DNA from: Streptomyces sp. I05A-00742
GTDB taxonomy: Bacteria; Actinomycetota; Actinomycetes; Streptomycetales; Streptomycetaceae
Assembly: GCF_013055795.1 (NCBI RefSeq)
Contig: NZ_JABETO010000051.1
Coordinates: forward strand, 1-34,568
Direction of reading: 5' to 3'
Length of the DNA: 34,568 nt
Shown: in pieces, positions 25,171 to 32,382 of the stretch
Layout: every line of letters begins with the position of its first letter
Numbering within the stretch: position 1 is the first letter of the stretch
Program-made: the position numbers and the translations under genes
The notes under the pieces: generated by a model
Seen by the model: only the letters and a program-made list of their open reading frames with translations
Told to the model about the DNA's origin: nothing
Database searches by the model: none

Positions 25171-25195
25171 CTTTAGATATAGTTATATATTCATA
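25171..25195. promoter_or_regulatory. AT-rich marR-MFS operator/promoter region
   Basis: In this otherwise GC-rich genome the stretch is almost all A and T. It contains the palindrome ATATA-GT-TATAT (25177-25188) with TATATAT-like -10 sequences. It lies between the divergent marR and MFS starts, where a MarR dimer would block both promoters. Confidence 0.65.
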
Positions 25196-25229
25196 GTATC
25201 CCTGTTCCTCTTCTCGTTCGGGAGTAGCG

Positions 25230-26477
25230 ATGACCTCTCACGCCTCGATACGCGTCGGCCTGCCTGAAGTGAAGGCGCCATCCCCGTCCCCGCCGAGTCG
25301 ACAGATTGCGGTCCTCGCGCTGCTGTCCTTCGCGATCCCTTTGTCCACGGACATGTACCTGCCGGGCTTCCCGACCATGACGCGGGAGCTGTCCACAGAT
25401 GCTGCGGGCGTCCAACTCACCCTTACGGCCTTCTTCTTCGGACTCGCAGCCGGTCAGCTGGTGCTCGGCCCACTCTCGGACCGGTATGGGCGCAGGAAGC
25501 CGATCCTCATCGGAACCGGCGTATGCACGCTGGCAACCGCACTGTGCGCGGTCGCGCCCTCTCTCGGGATCCTGACCGGTCTGCGGTTCGTCATGGGATT
25601 CAGCGGAGCCGCAGGTGTCGTCGTTGGCAGGGCTGTGGTTTCGGATCTCGCATCAGGCACTGCCGCGGCGCGAATCTTCGGCATGTTGATGGCCCTGGGT
25701 GGTATTGCCCCCATCGTGGCGCCGCTGGCTGGCGGAGCGGTGGTGGAAGGCCCCGGTGGCTGGCGCGCGGTGTTCTGGGTGCTGACCGGCGCGTCCGTAC
25801 TCATGTTCCTGGCCTCGTTGTTCCTCGTGCCGGAGAGCCTGCCGGCTGATCGTCGCCACACCGACGGCATCGGCAGCACTCTGAAGGCCGCCGTCTCGGT
25901 GCTGACCGATCGCTTTTACCTCGGCTACACCCTCGCCTTCTGCTTCGCCAGCGCCACCTTGTTCTGCTACATCTCGGCGTCCCCCTTCCTGCTGCAGAAC
26001 GTTCTGAACTTCACCGTCGGCGAGGCATCCGTCGCCTTCTCTGTCGGGGCCCTCACTGCAACCTTGTCGAGCGCGGCGGCTGCTCGCCTTGTGGGCCGCT
26101 GCTCACCCCGGCTCCTCCTGCGCGTGGGGTTGGTCCTGCTTCTGGCGCCCAGCGCCCTGGCCCTGCTCATCACCATCGCCGGGCAGCTCAGTCGCGTATG
26201 GGCTCTGGGCCTGGTCGCCATCGCTTTCCTCGGCCTCGGTCAGGTTTTCACCACCGCCACTGCACTCGCCCTCGAGCGCGTGCCGTACGCGGCAGGCACC
26301 GGCTCGGCCGTGCTCGGCACGCTCCAGAGCGCTCTCGGCGCGGCCGTCGCACCGTTGATGGGCATCGCCGGCGGGCACACTGTGGTGCCGCTCTTCCTCG
26401 GCATGACTCTCTGCGCGTTGATCGCCGTACTCGCCCTCTTGCTGACCAGGAACCGTGGCGCAACTACTGCGTCCTGA
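25230..26477 (+). CDS. MFS drug efflux transporter, Bcr/CflA type
   Basis: The 415-residue, 12-helix proton-driven exporter belongs to the DHA1 group. Helix 1 has FAIPLSTDMYLPGFPTM, the signature start of Bcr/CflA proteins. The motif A loop is GPLSDRYGRRKPILIG. The helix 4-5 region is RFVMGFSGAAGVVVGRAVVSDL. Homologues export bicyclomycin, chloramphenicol or other compounds; the substrate here is unknown. GGGAG lies 6 nt before the ATG. It is cargo between broken Tn3-type genes and has lower third-position GC than the backbone genes, suggesting transfer. Confidence 0.92.
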   Translation: MTSHASIRVGLPEVKAPSPSPPSRQIAVLALLSFAIPLSTDMYLPGFPTMTRELSTDAAGVQLTLTAFFFGLAAGQLVLGPLSDRYGRRKPILIGTGVCTLATALCAVAPSLGILTGLRFVMGFSGAAGVVVGRAVVSDLASGTAAARIFGMLMALGGIAPIVAPLAGGAVVEGPGGWRAVFWVLTGASVLMFLASLFLVPESLPADRRHTDGIGSTLKAAVSVLTDRFYLGYTLAFCFASATLFCYISASPFLLQNVLNFTVGEASVAFSVGALTATLSSAAAARLVGRCSPRLLLRVGLVLLLAPSALALLITIAGQLSRVWALGLVAIAFLGLGQVFTTATALALERVPYAAGTGSAVLGTLQSALGAAVAPLMGIAGGHTVVPLFLGMTLCALIAVLALLLTRNRGATTAS

Positions 26478-26553
26478 ACCGAGCCGGGTCAAGGAGCCCG
26501 CTCACTGCGTTGCCCAGGTTTGCCGTTCCGGCGGCCCCGGGCCCGCGCGACGC

Positions 26554-26584
26554 GCGGAGGGCCGCGAGACTATCGGCCCTCCGC
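26554..26584 (+). terminator. Terminator downstream of the MFS gene
   Basis: Arms 26554-26564 and 26574-26584 form a perfect 11-bp stem with a 9-nt loop, 77 bp after the MFS stop. Confidence 0.65.
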
Positions 26585-26666
26585 CACGCACGCTCACCCC
26601 CCGCTGGCTCAGAATCAGGCCCGTGCTCGCCACTCGCAAAGGCTGAACCGGACCGTAGCCCGGGCG

Positions 26667-26937
26667 TCATGCCGGGGCTCCGACCGCTTCCCCCTGCGGG
26701 ATGCGCGGGCCCGGCACCGTCGCGCGGAGGGACAGAACCAAATCGAGACGGCTGATCATGTCCAACTCGAACCGTCCGTACGGATTCACCTGGGTCCAGA
26801 ACAGCGGAGAGCGCGCGCCGGTCCGCGTCGGTGAGCTTGTCCGCCCACTTCGGGTCGGCCAAGGTCTCCTGCATCAGCAGCGTGTTGACGTGGACCAGGG
26901 CGGACCGGAGCAGCTGGAAGGCGTGCATAGAAACCTC
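26667..26937 (-). pseudogene. C-terminal remnant of a Tn3-family transposase (tnpA)
   Basis: The minus strand reads MHAFQLLRSALVHVNTLLMQ and continues to KWADKLTDADRRAL. After a frame change near 26810 it reads LFWTQVNPYGRFELDMISRL, ending RIPQGEAVGAPA and a TGA at 26667-26669. This matches the C-terminal end of Tn3-type transposases found in actinobacteria. The catalytic part is missing: at its 5' side the sequence joins an IS701 fragment at about 26938. It lies on the same strand as the tnpR remnant, with marR-MFS between. Confidence 0.65.
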
Positions 26938-27094
26938 CGGACTCGCGTCGGCCGTCCAGCATCAGGCCCCGCAGGTAACACTCGCCCCACCGGCGTTGAC
27001 CCCGCCCCGGAAGTGAGGTGAACACGTCAGTAACGAACTCCGCCAACTCACCCCGGAGCCGTTCCACCTCCCCAAGCGCCATACCCGACACCAT
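26938..27094 (-). pseudogene. N-terminal fragment of an IS701-type transposase
   Basis: The frame from ATG at 27092-27094 reads LRGELAEFVTDVFTSLPGR and then QRRWGECYLRGLMLDGRRES. This is the N-terminal signature of IS701-family transposases (…RGLMLDGRRKSIQPMA…). The match stops at residue 52, where the sequence passes into the Tn3 transposase tail. No DDE catalytic region is present. Confidence 0.75.
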
Positions 27095-27604
27095 GCCCCT
27101 GAACAGGCGAGATCGGCAGACTTAACGAAGCACCACTAGGGGACCAACCTCCGATCACTTCGTTTGAGGGCTGTCCGTGCCTCCATGGTGACGGAGACGG
27201 AGAGCGGCATGCTCCCCCGTTTTCCACCCCGGCGTGTGGTGCGCGGGCACGCTAATTCTCGGTTCAGGCACTCGCCCGGGCGGCGCTGTCGCGCTGATGG
27301 GCGACAGGACCTACCGGGCGAGGAGCCCGGGAAGGTCCATCAATGTCTGAACGCGCCAGTCGGCCATGGCAGCCTCGGGACTGTTCGCCCACAAGTGCCC
27401 CAAGGGACCGCGCTGGAGGTGTGCTGTACGGAGACCGGCCGCTGCGGCCGGAACGCAATCGACTCGGCCGCTCCCCCTCCTCCTTCACGTTGACGCTGAT
27501 GCGTCACACATGGGTGCCCCACGGGGCAAGCCCGGGACCGGCGCACCCTCCTCGGCCGAAAACACGCTCACCGAACAACCGCACGAGCTGCCACCGTCAC
27601 TGCC
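27095..27604. other. 510-bp region without a supported gene
   Basis: No coding-like frame is seen on either strand. A 7-bp inverted repeat AACGAAG / CTTCGTT (27124-27130 and 27158-27164) lies near the start of the IS701 fragment and could be part of an insertion-sequence end. The last part must carry the promoter of the secreted-protein gene at 27605. Confidence 0.5.
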
Positions 27605-28045
27605 ATGAAGAAGCTCGCAGCGATATCGGTGACGGCCGTCGCGGCAACCACGCTCTTCGCCGCCACAGTGGCACCCGCCCATGCGGGCCCCTCCTGGAAC
27701 ACGAGGGTCAAGTGCAAACAGAAGGACCCGGACGGCAGAACGATCCCGACCCGGTTCGGCAACTCCGAGTTGGGCTGGAACCACTTCTCGGGACCGCACA
27801 ACATCAAGAAGTGCAGGGCTGTCGACGCCGCGATTTCCGGCAAGGTCGACAAGAAGGACGGCAACCGGCTGGAGTACTGGGCCGACGCCATCAACGGCGG
27901 CCGGCACGTCAGGATCATCGTCGTCGCCCAGTACTCACAGAGGACCGCGGACAACCGCTACGATGCTGGATCCGGACAGAAGATCGGCGTCATCACCGCC
28001 TACTGCAAGGGCATGAACAGGTGCCCCAACTGGCTCAACGAGTGA
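27605..28045 (+). CDS. Small secreted protein, possible EndoU/BECR-like RNase toxin
   Basis: The 146-residue protein has a clear signal peptide (MKKLAAISVTAVAATTLF, cleavage after AHA at 27). The mature part is basic, with four cysteines (37, 70, 134, 140) that could make two disulfides. The segments GWNHFSGPHNIKKC (His60, His65) and GVITAYCKG (Thr131, Tyr133) recall the paired His and the Thr-x-Tyr of EndoU and related BECR ribonuclease toxins. That is a resemblance by eye only. No clear ribosome binding site precedes the ATG. The next gene starts 6 bp after its stop, which suggests co-transcription. Confidence 0.75.
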   Translation: MKKLAAISVTAVAATTLFAATVAPAHAGPSWNTRVKCKQKDPDGRTIPTRFGNSELGWNHFSGPHNIKKCRAVDAAISGKVDKKDGNRLEYWADAINGGRHVRIIVVAQYSQRTADNRYDAGSGQKIGVITAYCKGMNRCPNWLNE

Positions 28046-28051
28046 CTTCCA

Positions 28052-28702
28052 TTGACTTCCACGCATGAAGAGATCGCGGAGCAGCAGGCGGTCATCACCC
28101 GCCTCCTGCTCCACCACATCCACGCGCCGCTCACCGGTGACCAGCACATCCGGGGCGTCCTCCCGGTGTTGCCGCCGGCCGGGGCGATCCGCGTCGTCTC
28201 GGGAGGCGAAGGGGTCTGCGCGGCGGACGAGTTGCTGGCGTACGAGCTGCCGCTGCGCACCCACGACAGCGCGCTGACCGTCTACGATGTCATCGGCATC
28301 CTGCGCACGCTGCTGACGGGCACCCACATCTACCCGAGCGACCGTGTCGGCACGGTGATGGGCATGAAACTTCTCCAAGTGGACCCGGCGTCCGTGAAAC
28401 CGGCCGCCGAGACTCCGGACGACACCGCGCTGCGCGTCCTGCGGACCCTCGCGGGCCCGCTCGCCGAGGAGCAACCGGGTACACGTCTCCGCGGATTCCT
28501 GTTCACCGGCCGGGACCGGCTCCGGCTCTACCTGGACACCGAGGAAGCCCCCGGTGCCGTCATCGCTGCCGACGTGCGCCTGACCGGTGCTGTCACCGCT
28601 CTGATCGCGGCCGTGCCTTCCCTGATCGGTGAGGAGGAGCGCAGGACGACGGATGCCGCCGATCCGCACTGTTCCTGGGCGATGGACCTGACCCACTGGT
28701 GA
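28052..28702 (+). CDS. Unknown protein coupled to a PLP enzyme
   Basis: I do not recognise this 216-residue protein. It is probably cytosolic, with no signal peptide or membrane segment. Visible parts are HEEIAEQQAVITRLLLHHIH at the start, GVLPVLPPAGAIRVVSGGEG, ALTVYDVIGILRTLLTG and a Trp-containing end CSWAMDLTHW. The TTG start at 28052 lies 6 bp after the secreted-protein gene and has no good ribosome binding site, so it may depend on coupling. Its stop overlaps the next start by 4 bases (GTGA), so it and the PLP enzyme are made together. It could be a partner subunit of that enzyme or, less likely, an immunity protein for the secreted protein. Confidence 0.72.
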   Translation: MTSTHEEIAEQQAVITRLLLHHIHAPLTGDQHIRGVLPVLPPAGAIRVVSGGEGVCAADELLAYELPLRTHDSALTVYDVIGILRTLLTGTHIYPSDRVGTVMGMKLLQVDPASVKPAAETPDDTALRVLRTLAGPLAEEQPGTRLRGFLFTGRDRLRLYLDTEEAPGAVIAADVRLTGAVTALIAAVPSLIGEEERRTTDAADPHCSWAMDLTHW

Positions 28703-29904
28703 GAGCGCGGCCGCCTGTGACCGCGGGAGCGCCCGTGACGCCGTCCCTGTTCCGGATGCTGGAGTGGCATGAGCTGATCGAGGCGGAGCGGCGGCAGCCC
28801 GGTGCCCGGGTCTTCGTGTCGGACTACAACGGCGGGCACCCGTACGTCGAGTCGTACCTCGGGGAGCTCGCCGACACCGCGCCGGGCCGGCTGGCGGACG
28901 TCACGCGCTACTCGGGGCTGGGCGAGGACGCGGCGCTGCGCGCCAAGATCGCGGCCATGCACCGGCGGTACGACGGTACGGACTGCTCGCCGGGCCGGGT
29001 GCTGCCCGGGGGCGGGTCCAGTGGTCTGCTCGGTACGTTCGCGACCTGGCTGCTGCTGACGGGGCGCAGGAGGGTGCACTACGTCCCGCCGGTCTACTAC
29101 AAACTCGCGTACCTCTTCCGGCGCATGGGCATTGAGCCCGTCCCGGTCGCCCGTGCCCACGCCTATCAGCCGGCGTTCGATCTGCGGCTGCCCGCCGAGC
29201 GGACCGTGCTCGTGCTGACGGACCCGGTCTGGTACGCGGGGCGGCGGGTGCCCGGGGCGGTGCTGCGGAGGATCGCGGACTGGCAGGAGGAGACCGGTTC
29301 CCTGGTGTTCGTCGACGGGACGTTCCAGTACATGCGGTGGGACGGGGAGCGCCGGGAGGACAGCGCGCTGCTGCCCGCCGACCGCACGCTGCGGATGGTG
29401 TGCCCGACCAAGTTCCTGTCCGTACACGGCTACCGCTGTGCGCATCTCCTCGTTCCCGAGCGAATGCGGGAGGAGTTGGCCGAGCTGCACCTCAACCTGC
29501 ACGGTGACGTGGCGGTCTCGGACCGGCTGTTCGCGCACCGGGCGGCCGATCTGATGCTCGGCGAGGGCAACCGCGCGCTGGTGGAGCATGTGCGCGACAA
29601 CCACCGGGCGCTCACCGCCAGTGGCGCGCTGGACGCGGAGGTGCCGGCGGAGGCGGGCTTCTTCCTGTTCGCCAGGCCGCGGGTGCCGCACCGGTGGTTC
29701 CTGGCGATGGACGGGAAGTACTTCGAGCTCGACGGCCGGCCGGGATACGTCCGCATCAACCTGCTCAACCGTCCGGGGATCGACGCCCTGATGACCGCGG
29801 CCAGTCAGACCGGTCGAACCGGTCGGACCGGTCGGACCGGTCGGCCCGGTCGGACCGGTCGGCCCGGTCGGCCCGGTCAGGTGGAGCCGGTGGCCGGTGG
29901 CTGA
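28699..29904 (+). CDS. Fold-type I PLP-dependent aminotransferase-like protein
   Basis: The 401-residue protein has the class I/II aminotransferase pattern: a glycine-rich GGGSSG (104-109), the PLP-ring Asp206 in LVFVDGTFQYMRW, the probable Schiff-base Lys238 in CPTKFLSVHGYR, and a C-terminal carboxylate-binding Arg352 in GYVRINLL. The usual NP-NPTG block is replaced by TDPVWYAG, so the Asn that contacts PLP is not evident and the reaction may be unusual. The GTG start overlaps the upstream stop (GTGA); a second GTG at 28735 is possible. Residues 371-393 are encoded by a 9-bp tandem repeat. The 3' end overlaps the convergent serine hydrolase gene by 28 bp. Confidence 0.8.
   Translation: MRARPPVTAGAPVTPSLFRMLEWHELIEAERRQPGARVFVSDYNGGHPYVESYLGELADTAPGRLADVTRYSGLGEDAALRAKIAAMHRRYDGTDCSPGRVLPGGGSSGLLGTFATWLLLTGRRRVHYVPPVYYKLAYLFRRMGIEPVPVARAHAYQPAFDLRLPAERTVLVLTDPVWYAGRRVPGAVLRRIADWQEETGSLVFVDGTFQYMRWDGERREDSALLPADRTLRMVCPTKFLSVHGYRCAHLLVPERMREELAELHLNLHGDVAVSDRLFAHRAADLMLGEGNRALVEHVRDNHRALTASGALDAEVPAEAGFFLFARPRVPHRWFLAMDGKYFELDGRPGYVRINLLNRPGIDALMTAASQTGRTGRTGRTGRPGRTGRPGRPGQVEPVAGG
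29809..29880. repeat. 9-bp tandem repeat in the PLP-enzyme gene
   Basis: Eight units of a 9-bp sequence (A/C)CCGGTCGG run in frame, encoding repeated TGR/PGR triplets near the C-terminus. Copy number could vary by slippage without breaking the frame. The last four bases overlap the end of the convergent hydrolase gene. Confidence 0.9.
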
Positions 29905-30644
29905 GGAAGGGTGTGCCGGTGGTCCCACACCCGTGCCGAGATCCGGGCCAGCAGCCGGGCGGCGGGGTCGTCGGCGTCGTGGCCCGAGGCGAGCGGTCCG
30001 GTGTAGCAGGCGGCGATCGTGTAGGGCAGCGCGTCGGGCGGGTACACCACGGCGGCGCAGTGCCGGATGCCGGTGATCCAGCCGTTCTTGCTGGCGAGCC
30101 GGGTGCCGGGCGGCAGGCCCGCGGCGAGGTCCACGGCGTGGGCGTTGTGCTCCAGCTGGGCCAGGACCTCGGGTTCCAGCGATGCCAGCAGCCGGACGAG
30201 GTCCCGGGCGGTGACGAGGTTGTGGAGGCCGGCGGCGCGGGCGGGGTAGTCCTCGATGCCGCGCGGACTGCCGCTGCCGGTGGCACCGGCCCGGCGCCAG
30301 ACCTCGGCCACGGCGTCGGGGCCGGTCTCGGCGAGGCAGAGGTTGGTGGCGAGGTTGGAGGAGTGGGTGACCATCCGGGTGGCGAGCCAGCGCAGCGGGG
30401 CGGTGCCGCCGAGCCGTTGCCAGGGGAGCGGGTCGCTGTCCTCGGCGGGGTCGTTGGCGTAGGTGCCGCCGACGGCGGAGGTGAAGCGGTTGACGACGGG
30501 GACGTGCCGGTCGAGGTCCGTACCGCCGCGGTGGAGGGCCGCCAGGACGGCCACCTTCATGGTGCTGGCGGCGTAGTGCACCGCGTCCGCGTTCCGCTCG
30601 ATCACGGGAGGGCGCCGCCAGGGGGCCACGACTAGGGAGAGCAC
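29877..30644 (-). CDS. Serine hydrolase, class A beta-lactamase-like
   Basis: The 255-residue product carries the three penicillin-recognising motifs: SxxK as STMK (Ser27, Lys30), SxN as SSN (95-97) and the KTG-type box as KNG (186-188). This places it in the beta-lactamase/D-Ala-D-Ala carboxypeptidase superfamily. No signal peptide is visible and the catalytic serine is unusually near the N-terminus, so the protein is short and perhaps cytosolic, or the true start lies elsewhere. Whether it hydrolyses beta-lactams is not shown. The GTG at 30642-30644 has no well-placed ribosome binding site. It lies upstream of, and is read away from, the glcP terminator. Confidence 0.82.
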   Translation of the reverse strand: MLSLVVAPWRRPPVIERNADAVHYAASTMKVAVLAALHRGGTDLDRHVPVVNRFTSAVGGTYANDPAEDSDPLPWQRLGGTAPLRWLATRMVTHSSNLATNLCLAETGPDAVAEVWRRAGATGSGSPRGIEDYPARAAGLHNLVTARDLVRLLASLEPEVLAQLEHNAHAVDLAAGLPPGTRLASKNGWITGIRHCAAVVYPPDALPYTIAACYTGPLASGHDADDPAARLLARISARVWDHRHTLPQPPATGST

Positions 30645-30660
30645 GCCTCATCGTAGGACG

Positions 30661-30700
30661 CGGAAAGGCCGCCCTAGCAGGAGCCGGGGCGGCCTTTCCG
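30661..30700 (-). terminator. Terminator of glcP
   Basis: Arms 30661-30674 and 30687-30700 form a perfect 14-bp stem with a 12-nt loop, 23 bp beyond the glcP stop on the minus strand. It insulates the serine hydrolase gene from glcP transcription. Confidence 0.82.
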
Positions 30701-30722
30701 GAGATGGGCGGCGGGGGGGGTG

Positions 30723-32141
30723 TCAGCCCATCTCCTCCAACGCCTTGCCCTTGGTCTCCTTGACGTACTTGAGCACGAAGGGGATGGAGAGCACGGCGAA
30801 GACCGCGTAGATCACATAGGTGCCGGAGAGGTTCCAGTCCGAGAGGCTCGGGAAGCTGGCCGTGATGGCCCAGTTCGCGACCCACTGGGCGGACGCGGCC
30901 ACGCCCAGCGCGGCGGCGCGGATGCGGTTGGGGAACATCTCGCCGAGGAAGACCCAGACCACGACGCCCCAGGAGAGGGCGAAGAAGAGCACGAAGGCGT
31001 GGGCGGCGACCAGGGCGACGGTGCCCTGGACGGTCGGCAGGGAGCCGTCGCCCGCCTGGGAGGAGAAGGCCCATGCCTCCAGGGCCAGGGAGACGGCCAT
31101 ACCGGCCGAGCCGACGATCGCGAGCGGTTTGCGGCCGATCCGGTCGACGAAGATCATCGCGATCACGGTGCCGACGATGTTGATGATCGACGTGGTGAAC
31201 GAGTAGAGGAACGAGGCGCTCGGGTCGATGCCCACGGACTGCCACAGGGTCGCCGAGTAGTAGAAGGCGACGTTGATGCCGACCAGCTGCTGGAAGACCG
31301 AGAGGCCGATGCCGACCCAGACGATGGGGAGGAAGCCGGCCTTGCCGCCGAGGAGGTCCTTGAAGGTGGACTTCTGCTCGCTGTGCATCGCGTGCTCGAT
31401 CTCGGCGACGCGCGCGTCGAGGTCGATGCCCTTGCCCTCGACGTCCGCCAGGACGGACTTGGCCTTGTCGACCTTGCCGACGGAGATCAGGAAGCGGGGG
31501 GACTCGGGGATGACGAAGGAGAGCAGGCCGTAGAGGACGGCGGGGACGACCATGACGCCGAGCATCAGCTGCCAGGCCTCGATGCCCAGGAGCTTGCCGC
31601 GCTGGTCGCCGTCGGCGAGGTTGAGGATGCCCCAGTTGACCAGCTGCGAGATGGCGATGCCGACGACGATCGCGGCCTGCTGGAAGGAGCCGAGGCGGCC
31701 GCGGTAGGCGGGCGGCGAGACCTCGGCGATGTAGGCCGGGCCGATGACGGACGCCATGCCGATCGCGATTCCGCCGAGGACGCGCCAGAAGGCCAGGTCC
31801 CAGAGGGCGAAGGGCAGCGCGGAACCGACGGCGCTGATGGTGAAGAGGGTCGCCGAGATCTGCATCACGCGGATGCGGCCGATCCGGTCCGCGAGGCGGC
31901 CCGCGGTCGCGGCGCCGATGGCGCAGCCAATCAGCGCGATGGCGATGACCTGGGCGAGGGCGGCCGAGCCGATGTCGTACTTCCCGCGGATGCCCTCGAC
32001 CGCACCGTTGATCACGGAGCTGTCGTAGCCGAAGAGGAAGCCACCCATGGCCGCGGCCGCGGTGATGAAGATGACGTGGCCGAGGTGGTCCGGCTGGGCC
32101 TTGCGGCCCTCGGCCCCCTGCGCCATCGCAGTGCTGGTCAA
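30723..32141 (-). CDS. glcP: Sugar/H+ symporter, probably glucose permease GlcP
   Basis: This 472-residue, 12-helix MFS sugar porter shows the family signatures GGFLFGYDSSVINGAV, GRLADRIGRIRVM, PAYIAEVSPPAYRGRLGSFQ, the sugar-binding QQLVGINVAFYYS, VDRIGRKPLAIVG and the final PETKGK-like VKETKGKALEEMG. In S. coelicolor glcP1 (SCO5578) lies next to smc and is the main glucose transporter, so position and sequence support this name. The start is TTG at 32139-32141, with AGGAG 6 nt upstream; an ATG 15 bp downstream is possible. A sigma-70-like promoter and inverted repeats lie upstream. Confidence 0.9.
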   Translation of the reverse strand: MTSTAMAQGAEGRKAQPDHLGHVIFITAAAAMGGFLFGYDSSVINGAVEGIRGKYDIGSAALAQVIAIALIGCAIGAATAGRLADRIGRIRVMQISATLFTISAVGSALPFALWDLAFWRVLGGIAIGMASVIGPAYIAEVSPPAYRGRLGSFQQAAIVVGIAISQLVNWGILNLADGDQRGKLLGIEAWQLMLGVMVVPAVLYGLLSFVIPESPRFLISVGKVDKAKSVLADVEGKGIDLDARVAEIEHAMHSEQKSTFKDLLGGKAGFLPIVWVGIGLSVFQQLVGINVAFYYSATLWQSVGIDPSASFLYSFTTSIINIVGTVIAMIFVDRIGRKPLAIVGSAGMAVSLALEAWAFSSQAGDGSLPTVQGTVALVAAHAFVLFFALSWGVVVWVFLGEMFPNRIRAAALGVAASAQWVANWAITASFPSLSDWNLSGTYVIYAVFAVLSIPFVLKYVKETKGKALEEMG

Positions 32142-32253
32142 CGTGTACTCCTGGGTTCCGCGGCGACGTTGCCGGGAAGGGTGTGGGGTGGCCTTTTCCA
32201 GTGGGGCACATGATCCAAGTGCCCACCAGTTGAAGGCATAAGCGACGCAGCAG

Positions 32254-32281
32254 ACCCTATGTCTTCATTTAGCGAAGTCAA
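32254..32281 (-). promoter_or_regulatory. glcP promoter
   Basis: On the minus strand TTGACT (32281-32276) and TAGGGT (32259-32254) are 16 bp apart, a good match to the HrdB consensus. Transcription would start near 32247, leaving a leader of about 105 nt before the glcP TTG. Confidence 0.65.
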
Positions 32282-32296
32282 TACTTTGTGACGAAG

Positions 32297-32342
32297 AACT
32301 ATCCCCCACCTTTGGGATAGTTTGCCTTCAACACTTGAAGGC
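32297..32342. promoter_or_regulatory. Two inverted repeats upstream of the glcP promoter
   Basis: AACTATCCC (32297-32305) pairs with GGGATAGTT (32314-32322). GCCTTCAA (32324-32331) pairs with TTGAAGGC (32335-32342) across 3 nt. A third TTGAAGGC lies in the leader at 32230-32237. The first palindrome begins 16 bp upstream of the -35 box and the second follows it, so both are placed for an activator; the copy in the leader is placed for repression or looping. They could equally act on smc transcript ends, since smc stops at 32383 on the same strand. Confidence 0.55.
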
Positions 32343-32382
32343 GATCTTGTAAATCCCCGGGAACTCCGGGCGGGACGCGCCC

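Noticed and set aside
27164..27604. Several overlapping short frames in the transposon-flanking region
   Set aside because: They lack ribosome binding sites, domains and typical codon bias.
29809..29880. Repeat array considered as CRISPR
   Set aside because: The units are 9 bp with no spacers and lie in a reading frame, so it is a minisatellite.
28528..30720. Large minus-strand frame (over 1200 codons) running from upstream of glcP through the hydrolase, PLP enzyme and unknown genes
   Set aside because: It conflicts with well-supported genes in the same interval and has no recognisable domain; it arises from high GC.
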